Of a stretch of 64,000 nucleotides of DNA, positions 32,723 to 41,675 are shown piece by piece. Origin of the DNA: Micromonospora antibiotica (GTDB lineage Bacteria; Actinomycetota; Actinomycetes; Mycobacteriales; Micromonosporaceae); the NCBI RefSeq assembly GCF_017599305.1, contig NZ_JAGFWR010000019.1, positions 1 to 64,000 of the forward strand, written 5' to 3'. Made by a program: the position numbers and the translations under genes. The first letter of the stretch is position 1. The number at the start of each line of letters is the position of its first letter. The notes below the pieces were generated by a model. That model saw nothing but the letters and a program-made list of their open reading frames with translations, was not told the DNA's origin and ran no database searches.

Positions 32723-33901
32723 CTACCGGTGCGGCTCGACCCGACCGGAGCCGGTCGGCACCTGGTCGACCGACGGCAACGTGACGGTCACCTCCAGCCC
32801 GCCGCCCTTCTGTGCGGTGACCTGGACGGTCCCCCCATGGGCGTCGCAGACCGCCCGGACGATGGACAGGCCCAGCCCGGACCCCCGGGCCCCGGTCCGT
32901 TCCCGCCCACCCCGGCGGAAGGGTTCGAACAGCCCCGGCACGTCGGCCTGGTCCACCTCGAAGCCGGTGTTGCGCACCACCAGCCACGAGGAGCGCCCGT
33001 CGGTGCCGGTACGCACCCAGAGCCGACCGTGCAGGTGGTTGTAGCGCACCGCGTTCTCGATCAGGTTCCCGGCCAGCCGGTCCAGCAGGCCCGGGTCGCC
33101 GGTCACCGGGGCCGGCCGCAGCGAGGACTGCACCCGCAGCCCGATCCGCTCCACCTCCCGGGACATCGCCGACAACGCGTTGGCGGTCCCGGTCGCCAGG
33201 TCACACTCCGTCCGCCGGGCCAACCGGCGGCCGGTCTGAGCCTCGCTGCGGGCCAGCACCAGCAACGCGTCCACCAGACCGTTGGCACGTTCCGAGGCGT
33301 CCCGGACCACGGTGGCCATCCGGCGGTACTCGGCGGCGTCCGCCTCGTCGTCGCTGAGGGTCACGTCGATTTCGGTACGCATCACCGCCAGCGGGGTCCG
33401 TAGCTCGTGCGAGGCGTTGGCGACGAACCGTTTCTGCGCCTCGAAGGCGGCGGTGATCCGGTCCAGCATCGCGTCGAACGTCCGGGCCAGCTCCGCCACC
33501 TCGTCGTCCGGCCCCGACCAGCCGATCCGCTGGTCCAGCGTGGTCTCGCCGAGCCGACGCGCGGTCGCGGTGACCTGGTGCAGCGGGCGCAGTGTCCGGC
33601 CCGCCACCCAGTACGCCCCGGCCACCCCGACCACGCTGATCGCCAGCAGCGCCAGCAGGCCCTTGACCAGCAACTCGTCGGAGGCGGCGTCGACCAGTTG
33701 CCGCTGCCACACCGCCGCGTCCAGCGACCGCCCGTCGGCCAGCAGCACGGTGGTGCCCGGCCGCAGCTCGTCGGTGGGCCGCAGCGCGTCGCGCACCAGC
33801 AGCCAGGCCAGCGTCACCAGGATCGCCCCGGCCCCGACCAGCAGTACCCCGTTGAGCAGCGTCAGCCGCAGCCGCAGGGTGGGCCGCAACCGCCGGGTCA
33901 C
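32723..33901 (-). CDS. Sensor histidine kinase
   Basis: A 392-aa membrane kinase. Two membrane helices (about 14-37 and 79-99) flank a short ~40-residue extracytoplasmic loop. They are followed by HAMP, the dimerisation/phosphoacceptor domain with H165 in NASHELRTPLAVM, and a HATPase domain with LIENAVRYN (N box) and GARGSGLGLSIVRAV (G box). The signal is unknown; the tiny external loop suggests an intramembrane or envelope-stress cue. The start is uncertain: GTG 33901 (VTRRLRP) or GTG 33928. It lies downstream of the response regulator gene with a 60-bp tandem repeat between them. Confidence 0.9.
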   Translation of the reverse strand: MTRRLRPTLRLRLTLLNGVLLVGAGAILVTLAWLLVRDALRPTDELRPGTTVLLADGRSLDAAVWQRQLVDAASDELLVKGLLALLAISVVGVAGAYWVAGRTLRPLHQVTATARRLGETTLDQRIGWSGPDDEVAELARTFDAMLDRITAAFEAQKRFVANASHELRTPLAVMRTEIDVTLSDDEADAAEYRRMATVVRDASERANGLVDALLVLARSEAQTGRRLARRTECDLATGTANALSAMSREVERIGLRVQSSLRPAPVTGDPGLLDRLAGNLIENAVRYNHLHGRLWVRTGTDGRSSWLVVRNTGFEVDQADVPGLFEPFRRGGRERTGARGSGLGLSIVRAVCDAHGGTVQVTAQKGGGLEVTVTLPSVDQVPTGSGRVEPHR

Positions 33902-33931
33902 GAACCCACCCCGACCCGCACGACCCACCCG

Positions 33932-34067
33932 CTCCTCGCGCTCACGGAAGCGACCTCAGCTCGCGACTGCGGGGCTCGCACACCCCGCTCACTCCTCGCG
34001 CTCACGGAAGCGACCTCAGCTCGCGACTGCGGGGCTCGCACACCCCGCTCACTCCTCGCGCTCACGG
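33932..34067. repeat. 60-bp tandem repeat, 2.3 copies, between regulator and kinase genes
   Basis: Copies at 33932-33991 and 33992-34051 are identical, and a third partial copy runs to 34067, into the last codons of the response regulator gene. The unit reads CTCCTCGCGCTCACGG...CGCGACTGCGGGGCTCGC...CCGCTCA. On the minus strand it could be read as VSARSERGVRAPQSRAE, a string I recall from many short, dubious actinobacterial ORFs, which suggests a genome-wide dispersed sequence. Confidence 0.85.
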
Positions 34068-34724
34068 GCTGACCGTCCGGTAGCCGGCGCCGACCACCGT
34101 CTCGATCAACGGGGGGTCGCCGAGCTTCTTGCGCAGGGTCCGCACGGTGACCCGGACGATGGTGGTGAACGGGTCGGTGTTCGCGTCCCAGACCCGTTCC
34201 AGCAGCTCCTCGCTGGAGACCACCGCGCCGCGCGCCTTGACCAGCTCGCTGAGCACACCGAACTCCTTGTTCGTCAGGTCGACCGGGGCACCCGCCCGGG
34301 TCACCACCCGGCGGGCCGGGTCGAGCACCACGTCGCCCACCTGGAGCACCGGCGGGGCGGCCGGGGTGGCCCGGCGGGCCAACGCCTGCACCCGGGCCAC
34401 CAACTCGTCGAAGGCGAACGGCTTGGGCAGGTAGTCGTCCGCGCCGAGCCCCAACCCCGCCACCCGGTCGGCCACGCTGTCGCTGGCGGTCAGCATCAGC
34501 ACCCGGGTGAGGGTGCCGGAGGCGGCCAGTTCGGCGCAGATCTGGTCGCCGTGCATCCCGGGCAGGTCCCGGTCGAGGACCACCACGTCGTACCGGGTGA
34601 CGAAGGCGGCCTCGTGGCCGGCGTCCCCGTCGTACGCCACGTCGACCGCCATCCCCCGCTTGCGTAGCCCACGCACGATCGCGTCGGCGAGGTTCCGTTC
34701 GTCCTCGACCACCAGCACCCGCAT
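34062..34724 (-). CDS. OmpR/PhoB-family response regulator
   Basis: A 220-aa transcription regulator. The receiver domain has the acidic pair ED near the N-terminus, phosphoacceptor D51 in VVVLDRDLPG, the Thr of LMLTAS and the Lys of LPKPF. The C-terminal winged helix (about 130-217: LDPARRVVTRAGAPVDLTNKEFGVL...TIVRVTVRTLRKKL) matches the OmpR DNA-binding domain. ATG is preceded by GGAGG. It is transcribed ahead of the kinase gene at 32723 and presumably controls itself and unknown targets. The stop codon lies at the edge of a tandem repeat. Confidence 0.93.
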   Translation of the reverse strand: MRVLVVEDERNLADAIVRGLRKRGMAVDVAYDGDAGHEAAFVTRYDVVVLDRDLPGMHGDQICAELAASGTLTRVLMLTASDSVADRVAGLGLGADDYLPKPFAFDELVARVQALARRATPAAPPVLQVGDVVLDPARRVVTRAGAPVDLTNKEFGVLSELVKARGAVVSSEELLERVWDANTDPFTTIVRVTVRTLRKKLGDPPLIETVVGAGYRTVSP

Positions 34725-34790
34725 CCCGACCTCCTCGCCGACCTGTCCGACAACCTAGCCCCGCCGGCCAAACGACCGGCCGCAGGCAGG

Positions 34791-36080
34791 TCACCCGGCA
34801 CGGTCAGCCGGCATCCGCCACACCCCGAGACTGTTGCTCTGCCGCCAGCAGACCAACACACCCTGACTGTGCCAGCAGACGTCCCACCGCCCGGACAGCA
34901 CGTCGCGTACCCGGGCGGTGCCGTCGGTGGGGTCCAGTTCGGCGAGCAACTGCCGGCCGCCCGCCGCCGGTCGAAAGGCGAGGATCGGCGCGGTGAACGG
35001 CCGCTGGTAGACCGTCCTCCATTCGCCCAGCTCGGCCTCCAGTCGGCCGGTCACCGAGTCGAGCAGGGCCAGCCGCTGCGGCCCGTCGCCGAAACTGACG
35101 CCGAGCATCCGGTTGCCGACCGCCTCGACCGGGGCCCACCGGTCGCTGGACCAGCGCTCCCGGCCGGTCACCGGATCGAGCACCCGGGCGGTGGAGGAGC
35201 CACCGAGACAGACGGCATCGCCGCAGGCGTAGGCGCTCCCGCCGCCGGGGACCGGATCCGTCGTGTCCCAGCGACGCCGACCGGACCCCAGGTCGTACGC
35301 GGCGACCCGGCCCGGGTCCTCGCTGACCAGCAGCAGGCCACCGACCGGCTGGGCCAGGTGGTGGTGGTCGCCCCGGGCGGGCGGCACCGGGAAGGTGGAC
35401 CGACGCGCGCCGGTGCCGACGTCGTACACCTCGGCCTGACCGGCGCTGGTGACCAGGACGAGGTCCTCGATGCCCCGGGGGCCCGTCCGGTACCCGACGG
35501 TGGCCGGTCCGGCCGTGGCCGTCCAGCGGACCGCGCCGGTCGCCGGGTCGACGCCGCGCACCGCCACCCGGTCGACGTGGAGATCCTCCAGCAGCAACCC
35601 GCCGTCGCCGGTCACCACCGCCGTCCCGGGCCGCCGCCACCGGGTCCGCCCGTCGACGTGGTCGAGCACCATGGAGACGGGTTCGCCGCCGGGATCGGTG
35701 GTGACCACCACGTCGTCGTCGACCCCCTCCAGCACCACCAGCTGGTGCCGGGGCGACAGTGACGTCTCCCAGCGCACCCGCCCGTCGGTCAGGTCGATCG
35801 CGGTGAGCTGCCGGCTGCCGGCCGGTGACAGCGCCGACGGGTAGGCGAGCACCAGCAGGTCCCCGACGATCAGGTGACTGGGCTCCGGCATATCCGGCAG
35901 GGGCACCGGGATCAACCGGGGCGGCCCGGGATCCGCGCCGGCCATGGTGAGCAGCAGGAGCAGGACGGTCAGGGCGACGAACACCGGGTGGCCGGCCGAC
36001 CGCCGCGCCCGGGGCCGGCCTGCCGGCGGCGGCGTCGGCTCGTCGTGGTGACCGACCTCACCCAGATCGATCACCGTCAC
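34791..36080 (-). CDS. Membrane-anchored beta-propeller (PQQ/WD40-like) protein, second copy
   Basis: A 429-aa protein beginning VTVIDLGE, with one membrane helix at about 32-52 (FVALTVLLLLLTMAGA), then a series of PQQ-like repeats: LTAIDLTDGRVRWETSL, VRGVDPATGAVRWTATAG, VAAYDLGSGRRRWDTTD, RVLDPVTGRERWSSD. These are the DP-TG--RW blades of an 8-bladed propeller; quinone or metal ligands cannot be assigned. The GTG at 36080 overlaps the preceding gene's stop (GTGA). It is the partner of the gene at 36077; the two share N-terminus, plan and C-terminal VWR end, so they arose by duplication. Function unknown, extracytoplasmic by topology. Confidence 0.82.
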   Translation of the reverse strand: MTVIDLGEVGHHDEPTPPPAGRPRARRSAGHPVFVALTVLLLLLTMAGADPGPPRLIPVPLPDMPEPSHLIVGDLLVLAYPSALSPAGSRQLTAIDLTDGRVRWETSLSPRHQLVVLEGVDDDVVVTTDPGGEPVSMVLDHVDGRTRWRRPGTAVVTGDGGLLLEDLHVDRVAVRGVDPATGAVRWTATAGPATVGYRTGPRGIEDLVLVTSAGQAEVYDVGTGARRSTFPVPPARGDHHHLAQPVGGLLLVSEDPGRVAAYDLGSGRRRWDTTDPVPGGGSAYACGDAVCLGGSSTARVLDPVTGRERWSSDRWAPVEAVGNRMLGVSFGDGPQRLALLDSVTGRLEAELGEWRTVYQRPFTAPILAFRPAAGGRQLLAELDPTDGTARVRDVLSGRWDVCWHSQGVLVCWRQSNSLGVWRMPADRAG

Positions 36081-37351
36081 CGGGACACCCGCCACACCCC
36101 GTACCTGCCGTCCATCAGCCGGCACAGCAGGAGCTGAGCGTCGGCCCGGCAGTCACCGGACACGGCGGGCAGCACGTCGCGCGCGTGGACCCGCGCGGCG
36201 GCGACATCCAACTCGGCGACCAGCATCCGGTCCCCGCCGGCCGGACGCACCCCGAACACCGGCCCGTCCGGCGTGTCCGAAGGGGCGAGGTTCCAGACGT
36301 CCAGCTCGGCGGCGACCTGCCCGGAGGCGACGTCCAGCACCACCAGGGGGTGCCAGACGCCCCGCCCCAGGCTGCTCGCCAGCATCCGGCCGCCGCGTTC
36401 GGCGCCGGCCAGCTCCCACCGGTTGTCGCGCCACACCGTCCGGCCGGTCGCCGGATCCAACGCCCGCACCCCACCGGCCTCACCCTGCGCGCAGATCAAC
36501 GACCCGCACGGGACGAAGAACGACGGGACCCGCCACGGTACGTCCCACCGGCGCGTCAGCCCGTCGATGTCGTACCCGGTCAGCCGGTCGGCGTTCGGCT
36601 CGACGGCGAGCAGCAGATCGCCGGCGACCCCGTAGGTGCCCGACGGCGAGGTCACCAACGGTGCGGTGTGCAGGCGTACCCCACGGCGGGCGTCCCAGAC
36701 CTCGGCCGGGCCGTCGGGGCGTACCGTCACGATCCGGTCCACGCCGTCGGCCCGGTTGCGGTACAGGGTGACCGCCGACGGCATCGACGCCGACCAGCGG
36801 TCCCTTCCCGTCACCGGGTCGACCGAGTGAACCGTCGGTGGGCCGTCCCCACCGTCTTCGAAGAGCAGGTCGGGGCCGGCGGCCAGGCCCTCCCCGGACC
36901 GCTGCCACCGCACCCGACCGGTGTCCCGCGCGTGGGCGAACGTCCGGTACGCCCCGTCCGGTCGGCCGGAGGAGCCGGTGACCAGCACCAGGTCGGCGTG
37001 CCAGCGCAGCTCGGCGGAGCCGCTGACCACCGGCACCGGCACCTGCCAGCGCCGCACCGGCCGCGCCCCCGGCGAGTCGGGGATCCGCCACGCGCTCAAC
37101 CGGCCGGAAGCGGTCGAGGCGTCAGCCGGCTCGAGCAGGAAGACGTCCCCGTCGTGCAGCAGCGCCACCGCGCCGAGCGGGGCGGGCACCACGAACGTCG
37201 CCCGCTTCGCCACCGGTGCGGCGGCGGCCAACGCCAGCAGGGCGAACACCAGCACCACGGCCAGCCGCAGCGGTCGGCCGACGGGCCGGGGCACGGGACC
37301 GGGCGGCGGTGACCCGGCGTCGCGGAGTTCACCCAGATCGATGACCGTCAC
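36077..37351 (-). CDS. Membrane-anchored beta-propeller (PQQ/WD40-like) protein, first copy
   Basis: A 424-aa protein beginning VTVIDLGELRD. It has a membrane helix near 28-50 (LAVVLVFALLALAAAAPVA) and propeller blades ending in DP-TGR--W motifs (VHSVDPVTGRDRWSASM, VRALDPATGRTVWRDN). The GTG at 37351 has AGAGGG 5 nt upstream; the alternative GTG at 37357 would overlap it. It is upstream of and translationally coupled to its paralogue. The divergent polytopic membrane protein gene starts 114 bp away. Function unknown; a role in envelope sensing or assembly is a guess from topology. Confidence 0.82.
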   Translation of the reverse strand: MTVIDLGELRDAGSPPPGPVPRPVGRPLRLAVVLVFALLALAAAAPVAKRATFVVPAPLGAVALLHDGDVFLLEPADASTASGRLSAWRIPDSPGARPVRRWQVPVPVVSGSAELRWHADLVLVTGSSGRPDGAYRTFAHARDTGRVRWQRSGEGLAAGPDLLFEDGGDGPPTVHSVDPVTGRDRWSASMPSAVTLYRNRADGVDRIVTVRPDGPAEVWDARRGVRLHTAPLVTSPSGTYGVAGDLLLAVEPNADRLTGYDIDGLTRRWDVPWRVPSFFVPCGSLICAQGEAGGVRALDPATGRTVWRDNRWELAGAERGGRMLASSLGRGVWHPLVVLDVASGQVAAELDVWNLAPSDTPDGPVFGVRPAGGDRMLVAELDVAAARVHARDVLPAVSGDCRADAQLLLCRLMDGRYGVWRVSR

Positions 37352-37451
37352 GCGCACCCTCTTTCGACAGTCGCACCCCGTCGACCGCACCGCCCGCCGG
37401 TGGACGGGGACCGCCGTGCACCGGGTCACCGGACCGGCCGACCGTCGCCTG

Positions 37452-37457
37452 TACGAT
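37452..37457 (+). promoter_or_regulatory. -10 element of a leaderless membrane-protein gene
   Basis: TACGAT lies 8 nt before the GTG at 37466. The upstream 17-18 bp give no good -35 hexamer. Confidence 0.5.
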
Positions 37458-37465
37458 GGCCCGTC

Positions 37466-39358
37466 GTGGCCGTGCCGGTGGTAGATCCCTCGTTGAACCC
37501 GACGTCCGTGCCCGACGCCGTCGAGCCGGACGCGACAGACCCGCACCGGCGGCCCCGCCGTCGTCCGGGCCGGGTCGACGTGCTCGCCATCGGAGCCTAT
37601 GTGCTGATCGGCGTTCTGGTGTGCCTGAACTACTGGGTGGACGTGCAGCACCGGGTGTCGTCCCACCTGCCGACCGACCACAGCTGGTTCGAGTGGCTGT
37701 TCACCCACGGCGCGTACTCGGTGCGGCACCTGGAGAACCCGCTGTTCAGCGCCCGGCAGAACGCCCCGGACGGGGTGAACATGATGGCGAACACCTCGCT
37801 GCTGGGCATGACCATCCCGCTGGCCCCGGTCACGCTGCTGTTCGGCCCACAGGTGACCTACGCCCTCTATCTGGGCGGGGCGCTCGCCGCGACGGCGGCC
37901 ACCTCGTACTGGATGCTCTCCCGGCACCTGGTGCGCTCGCGGGCCGGCGCGTTCGTCGGCGGCGCGTTCCTCGGTTTCGCCCCGGGCATCGTGCACCACG
38001 CCAACGGGCAGCCCAACTTCGTCTCCAACTTCCTGCTGCCGGTGATCGTGACCCGGGTGCTGCTGCTGGGCCGGCCCGGCCGGTGGCGCCGCGACGGGCT
38101 GGTGCTGGGGCTGCTGGTGGCGTACCAGGTCTTCATCAACGAGGAGATGCTGCTGCTGACCGCGCTGGCCTGCCTGGTGGCGGTGGTGGCGTACGTGGTG
38201 CAGCGGCCCCGCGAGGCCCGCGCCCGGGCCGGTGGCTTCCTGGCCGCGCTCGGGGTCGGCGGCGGGCTGGCGCTGCTGCTCACCGCGTACCCGATCTGGT
38301 ACCAGTTCAACGGGCCGCAGTCCTACCGGGGGTTGCAGGGCGGGGTGTTCCACAACTGGGGCGAGGACCTGATGGCCTTCGTCACCTTCGCCCGGGACAC
38401 GGTGGCCGGGGACGAGGCGGTCGAGAAGACCATCGGACTGACCGAGCAGAACACCTGGTTCGGCTGGCCGCTGGTGCTGGTCGCGGTGGCCGCCCTGGTG
38501 CTGCTCTGGCGGCGGTCGCTGGCCGCCCGGATCGCCGGGGTGCTGGTGGTCGTCTTCACCGTCGCGGCGATCGGCCCCAAGGTGCGGTTCAACGGGGTGG
38601 AGACCACCGTCGACGGCCCGTGGGCGTACATCTCCGACGATCTGCCGTTGGTCGAGATGATGATGCCGACCCGGCTGACCCTGGTGGTGACCGGTGCGGT
38701 CGGTGTCCTGCTCGCGCTGGCCTGGGACGCGCTGGGCGGCCACCGCCGGCCCCGGGTGCCCGCGCCCCGCGCCGCCGCCGACGACGCCACCCCCACCGCC
38801 GTGCCCGACCCGTCGGGGCCGCCGGCCCGCCGCCGCTGGGTCCGCCCGGTCGGGTACGCGGCGATCGCGCTGGCGGTGCTGCCGCTGTTCCCCCGTCCGC
38901 TGCCCGCGCAGCACATCGACCTGCCCCCGCACTTCATCACCGCGGGCGGCTGGCGGCCGTACGTGCCGGACGGGCGCACCCTGGTGCCGGTGCCGATCCC
39001 GAGCAACGTGCACGGCCTGCCCACGCTGCGGTGGAGCGCGCTGACCGGGCACGAGTTCCCGGTGCCCGGCGGTTACTTCATCGGCCCCAACGAGCTGGGT
39101 CAGGGTGTCTTCGGTGCCCCGAACCGGCCGACCAGCACCCTGGTCTACGCCACCATGGACGCCGGCACGGTGCCCGCCCTGACCGAGGAGAACCGTCGGC
39201 AGGCGGTGGCGGACCTGCGGTTCTGGCGGGCCTCGGTGGTGGTGCTGGGCGCCCATCCGCGCGAGGCGGTGCTGCGGGACCTGATGACCGGCCTGCTCGG
39301 CCCGGCGCAGCGGGTCGACGACGTCTGGCTCTGGGACGTCCGCCCGCTGGTCGGCTGA
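37466..39358 (+). CDS. Polytopic membrane protein, possible GT-C-type glycosyltransferase (copy 1)
   Basis: A 630-aa integral membrane protein with about 10-12 helices. Shared motifs with its paralogue at 39456 are PDGVNMMANTS, LLFGPQVTYALYL, LSRHLVRSRAGAFVGG, FAPGIVHHANGQPNFVSNFLLP and INEEMLLLTALAC. Late in the protein an extracellular segment (PPHFITAGGWRPYVPDGRTLVPVP) is followed by a soluble region ending WLWDVRPL. These features suit the broad GT-C or YfhO-like group of lipid-linked sugar transferases, but no catalytic acidic residue can be assigned with confidence. The 114-bp promoter gap faces the propeller genes. Confidence 0.7.
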   Translation: MAVPVVDPSLNPTSVPDAVEPDATDPHRRPRRRPGRVDVLAIGAYVLIGVLVCLNYWVDVQHRVSSHLPTDHSWFEWLFTHGAYSVRHLENPLFSARQNAPDGVNMMANTSLLGMTIPLAPVTLLFGPQVTYALYLGGALAATAATSYWMLSRHLVRSRAGAFVGGAFLGFAPGIVHHANGQPNFVSNFLLPVIVTRVLLLGRPGRWRRDGLVLGLLVAYQVFINEEMLLLTALACLVAVVAYVVQRPREARARAGGFLAALGVGGGLALLLTAYPIWYQFNGPQSYRGLQGGVFHNWGEDLMAFVTFARDTVAGDEAVEKTIGLTEQNTWFGWPLVLVAVAALVLLWRRSLAARIAGVLVVVFTVAAIGPKVRFNGVETTVDGPWAYISDDLPLVEMMMPTRLTLVVTGAVGVLLALAWDALGGHRRPRVPAPRAAADDATPTAVPDPSGPPARRRWVRPVGYAAIALAVLPLFPRPLPAQHIDLPPHFITAGGWRPYVPDGRTLVPVPIPSNVHGLPTLRWSALTGHEFPVPGGYFIGPNELGQGVFGAPNRPTSTLVYATMDAGTVPALTEENRRQAVADLRFWRASVVVLGAHPREAVLRDLMTGLLGPAQRVDDVWLWDVRPLVG

Positions 39359-39421
39359 CCCGCCCGGCCCGTCGCGCAGCCCGGCCCGGTCGGACCGTGG
39401 TCCGGCCGGGCCGGACCGGAA

Positions 39422-39472
39422 CGGTCAGGCGGTGCGGGCGGCCGGGCCGGACCGGTCAGGCGGTGCGGGCGG
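39422..39472. repeat. Direct repeat covering the end of a membrane-protein gene
   Basis: CGGTCAGGCGGTGCGGGCGG occurs at 39422-39441 and 39453-39472. The second copy covers the stop codon and last five codons of the minus-strand gene ending at 39456; the first copy is a duplicated tail in the 97-bp convergent gap. Confidence 0.7.
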
Positions 39473-41525
39473 ACAGCGGCCGGACGTCCCACACCCACAC
39501 GTCGAGTTCCCGGCGGGCGGGGCCGACCAACTGCTCGACGGTCCGGCGCAACGGCTCCGCGTTGTGCTGACGCAACGGCAGCACCAGCACGGCGGCGTTC
39601 CAGTGCCGCAGCTCGTCCAGGCTGCGCCGGCGCTGCCGGTCGTCCAGTTTGGTGGTACGCCCGGTGGTGGCCACCTCGTCGAGGAGCTGCCCGATGCCGC
39701 TGGGCCGCCCGCCGAACCGCCCCGGGTCACCGGTGTTGCCGTTGCGCGGGGCGAGGAAGTAGCCACCGGGGATCTTGAAGTCCAGGTTGGTGGCCGCCGC
39801 CCAGCGCATCCCGTGGGTGTTGCCCATGCTGGGCACGGGCACCGGCACCAGGGTCTGCCCGGGGCCGACGTACTCCCGCCAGCGGTCGGCGGTGATGAAG
39901 TCCGGCACCGGCGGGCGGGAGGTCACCTTCAGCGGCATCGGCACGATCGGCAGCAGGGCCAGCACCAGGGCGGCCACCGTGACGGTCTTGGCGTGCTGCC
40001 ACTGTGCGCCGCGCAGCGTCCAGGCCCGCTGCACGGCCAGCGCCAGCAGCATGCCGATCACCACGGAGGTGATCAGCGCGAACCGGGTGGGCACCACCGC
40101 GTCCAGCAGCGGCAACCGCACCAGCAGCTCCCACGGCCCGGTGACCAGGTCCCGCCCCCACCAGGAGATCCGCTCGCCGAGGGAGAGCAGCGCGAAGAAC
40201 GCGCCGGTGACGGCGAGCGCCCGGACGAGGCGTTCGCGGCGCAGCCAGAGCACGATGCCGACGGCGATCAGCGACAGGCTCCAGCCGAAGAAGGCGTTCT
40301 CCTCGGAGTAGTTCGGGGCCAGATTGACGTTGGCCCGTTCGTTGCCGCCGAAGGTGGGCGAGCCGGGGGCGAAGAAGGCGGCGATGTCGTTGCCGTAGTC
40401 CTGCACCGCGTCGCTGAGCCCGTGGTAGGCCATCGGCCCGGCGAACTGGATGTAGAGCGGGTACGCCAGCAGCGCCCCGGCCAGCACCGCGCACGCGGCC
40501 ACCCCCTTGGCCAGGGGCCGCCACGCCGCCGACCACAGCGCCGGCCGCTGGGCCACCATGGCGATCAGGAAGATGCCGCAGGCCAGGGCGGTGAAGAGCA
40601 GGATCTCCTCGTTGATGAACGCCTGCCCGGTGACCAGCACGGCGAGCAGCAGGCCGTCGCGCAGCGGCCGGGTGGAACGGGTCAGCACCATCACCCGCCA
40701 CACGATGAACGGCAGCAGGAACTGGCTGATGATGTTGGGGTGCCAGTTGGCGTGCGAGAGCATCGCCGGGGAGAACCCGCAGAACCAGCCGCCGACCGCC
40801 GCGGCGAGCCGCCGCCGCACCAGGTGCCGGGACAGCACGTGGTACCAGGCGGCGGCGGTGCCGGCGAGGCCGAGGGTGACCAGCACCACGAAGGACACCG
40901 CCGGCCCGAACAGCAGGGTGACCGGCACCATCGGGATGCCCAGCGCCAGCACCGCCGTGTTGGCCATCAGGTTGACGCCGTCGGGGAAGTTGAACTGGTC
41001 GGTGTAGAACGGGAACTCCCCGTGCAGCACCACCCGCACCGAGTGGGCCAGGAAGAACTGCACCTGCGCCGGGTCGCTGCTGTAGAGCGAGGCCACCCGG
41101 CCGGCCGGGTCGGCCCAGATCCGGCTGGTCACCCAGAGCGCGACGAGCAGGAAGATGCCGTACACCACCAGGTCCTTGCGGCGGGCGGTCCAGCGCCAGC
41201 GCCGCCACCACGCGGCCGGCGTCGCGCCGTCACCGTCCGTGTCCGCCGCCCCCCGCTCCGGTACGCCCACCGTCGCCGTGCCGTCGCCGTCGACTTCCGA
41301 CCCGTCGGCTGCCCCGACGGGCGCGGCCTCCACCGGTGGCGCGTCGACCGGCGTCGCCTCGACGGTCCGGTCCACGGGTGCCGGCACTCCGGTGATACGC
41401 AGGTCGGCAGGGGTGGTACGGGTCACGGGTGGGGGCGCTGTCGCGGTGGCCGTCGTGCCGCGGGCAGGGCCCTCGGAGTCGTCGGGGGCCGGTGCGGAGG
41501 CGCCACGGGGCTCGGCAGACGTCAC
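39456..41525 (-). CDS. Polytopic membrane protein, possible GT-C-type glycosyltransferase (copy 2)
   Basis: A 689-aa paralogue of the gene at 37466. A 110-residue hydrophilic N-terminus (Pro/Ala/Asp-rich) precedes the membrane domain, where FNFPDGVNLMANTAVLALG, LSRHLVRRRLAAAVGG, FSPAMLSHANWHPNIISQFLLP and FINEEILLFTALAC match copy 1. The C-terminus ends WVWDVRPLSARTA, again matching. GTG at 41525 has TAGACT 9 nt upstream and no Shine-Dalgarno. The gene is convergent with copy 1 and divergent from the lipoprotein gene at 41676. Substrate unknown. Confidence 0.7.
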   Translation of the reverse strand: MTSAEPRGASAPAPDDSEGPARGTTATATAPPPVTRTTPADLRITGVPAPVDRTVEATPVDAPPVEAAPVGAADGSEVDGDGTATVGVPERGAADTDGDGATPAAWWRRWRWTARRKDLVVYGIFLLVALWVTSRIWADPAGRVASLYSSDPAQVQFFLAHSVRVVLHGEFPFYTDQFNFPDGVNLMANTAVLALGIPMVPVTLLFGPAVSFVVLVTLGLAGTAAAWYHVLSRHLVRRRLAAAVGGWFCGFSPAMLSHANWHPNIISQFLLPFIVWRVMVLTRSTRPLRDGLLLAVLVTGQAFINEEILLFTALACGIFLIAMVAQRPALWSAAWRPLAKGVAACAVLAGALLAYPLYIQFAGPMAYHGLSDAVQDYGNDIAAFFAPGSPTFGGNERANVNLAPNYSEENAFFGWSLSLIAVGIVLWLRRERLVRALAVTGAFFALLSLGERISWWGRDLVTGPWELLVRLPLLDAVVPTRFALITSVVIGMLLALAVQRAWTLRGAQWQHAKTVTVAALVLALLPIVPMPLKVTSRPPVPDFITADRWREYVGPGQTLVPVPVPSMGNTHGMRWAAATNLDFKIPGGYFLAPRNGNTGDPGRFGGRPSGIGQLLDEVATTGRTTKLDDRQRRRSLDELRHWNAAVLVLPLRQHNAEPLRRTVEQLVGPARRELDVWVWDVRPLSARTA

Positions 41526-41534
41526 AGTCGGCGG

Positions 41535-41540
41535 AGTCTA
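41535..41540 (-). promoter_or_regulatory. -10 element of the copy-2 membrane-protein gene
   Basis: TAGACT on the minus strand, 9 nt before the GTG at 41525. The same hexamer serves dxs. Confidence 0.45.
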
Positions 41541-41675
41541 CCGGAGCCGGGAAAAAGCCCGAAATTCACTCTGGTGTCCCTTGTGGTCATCGGGGACACG
41601 GCTGCGGGGCGTCACCGGGCGTTGCGTACCATGTGGGCTTCCGACAACGACGGCGACGCGATCGGGGGCGTAGGG

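Noticed and set aside
33932..34061. Reading the 60-bp repeats as a C-terminal extension or small protein
   Set aside because: The repeat-coded peptide is arginine-rich low complexity, follows a stop codon of the response regulator and has no start signal.
37352..39256. Long upstream part of the propeller protein frame
   Set aside because: It lies opposite the copy-1 membrane protein; the start with Shine-Dalgarno and the shared VTVIDLGE is at 37351.
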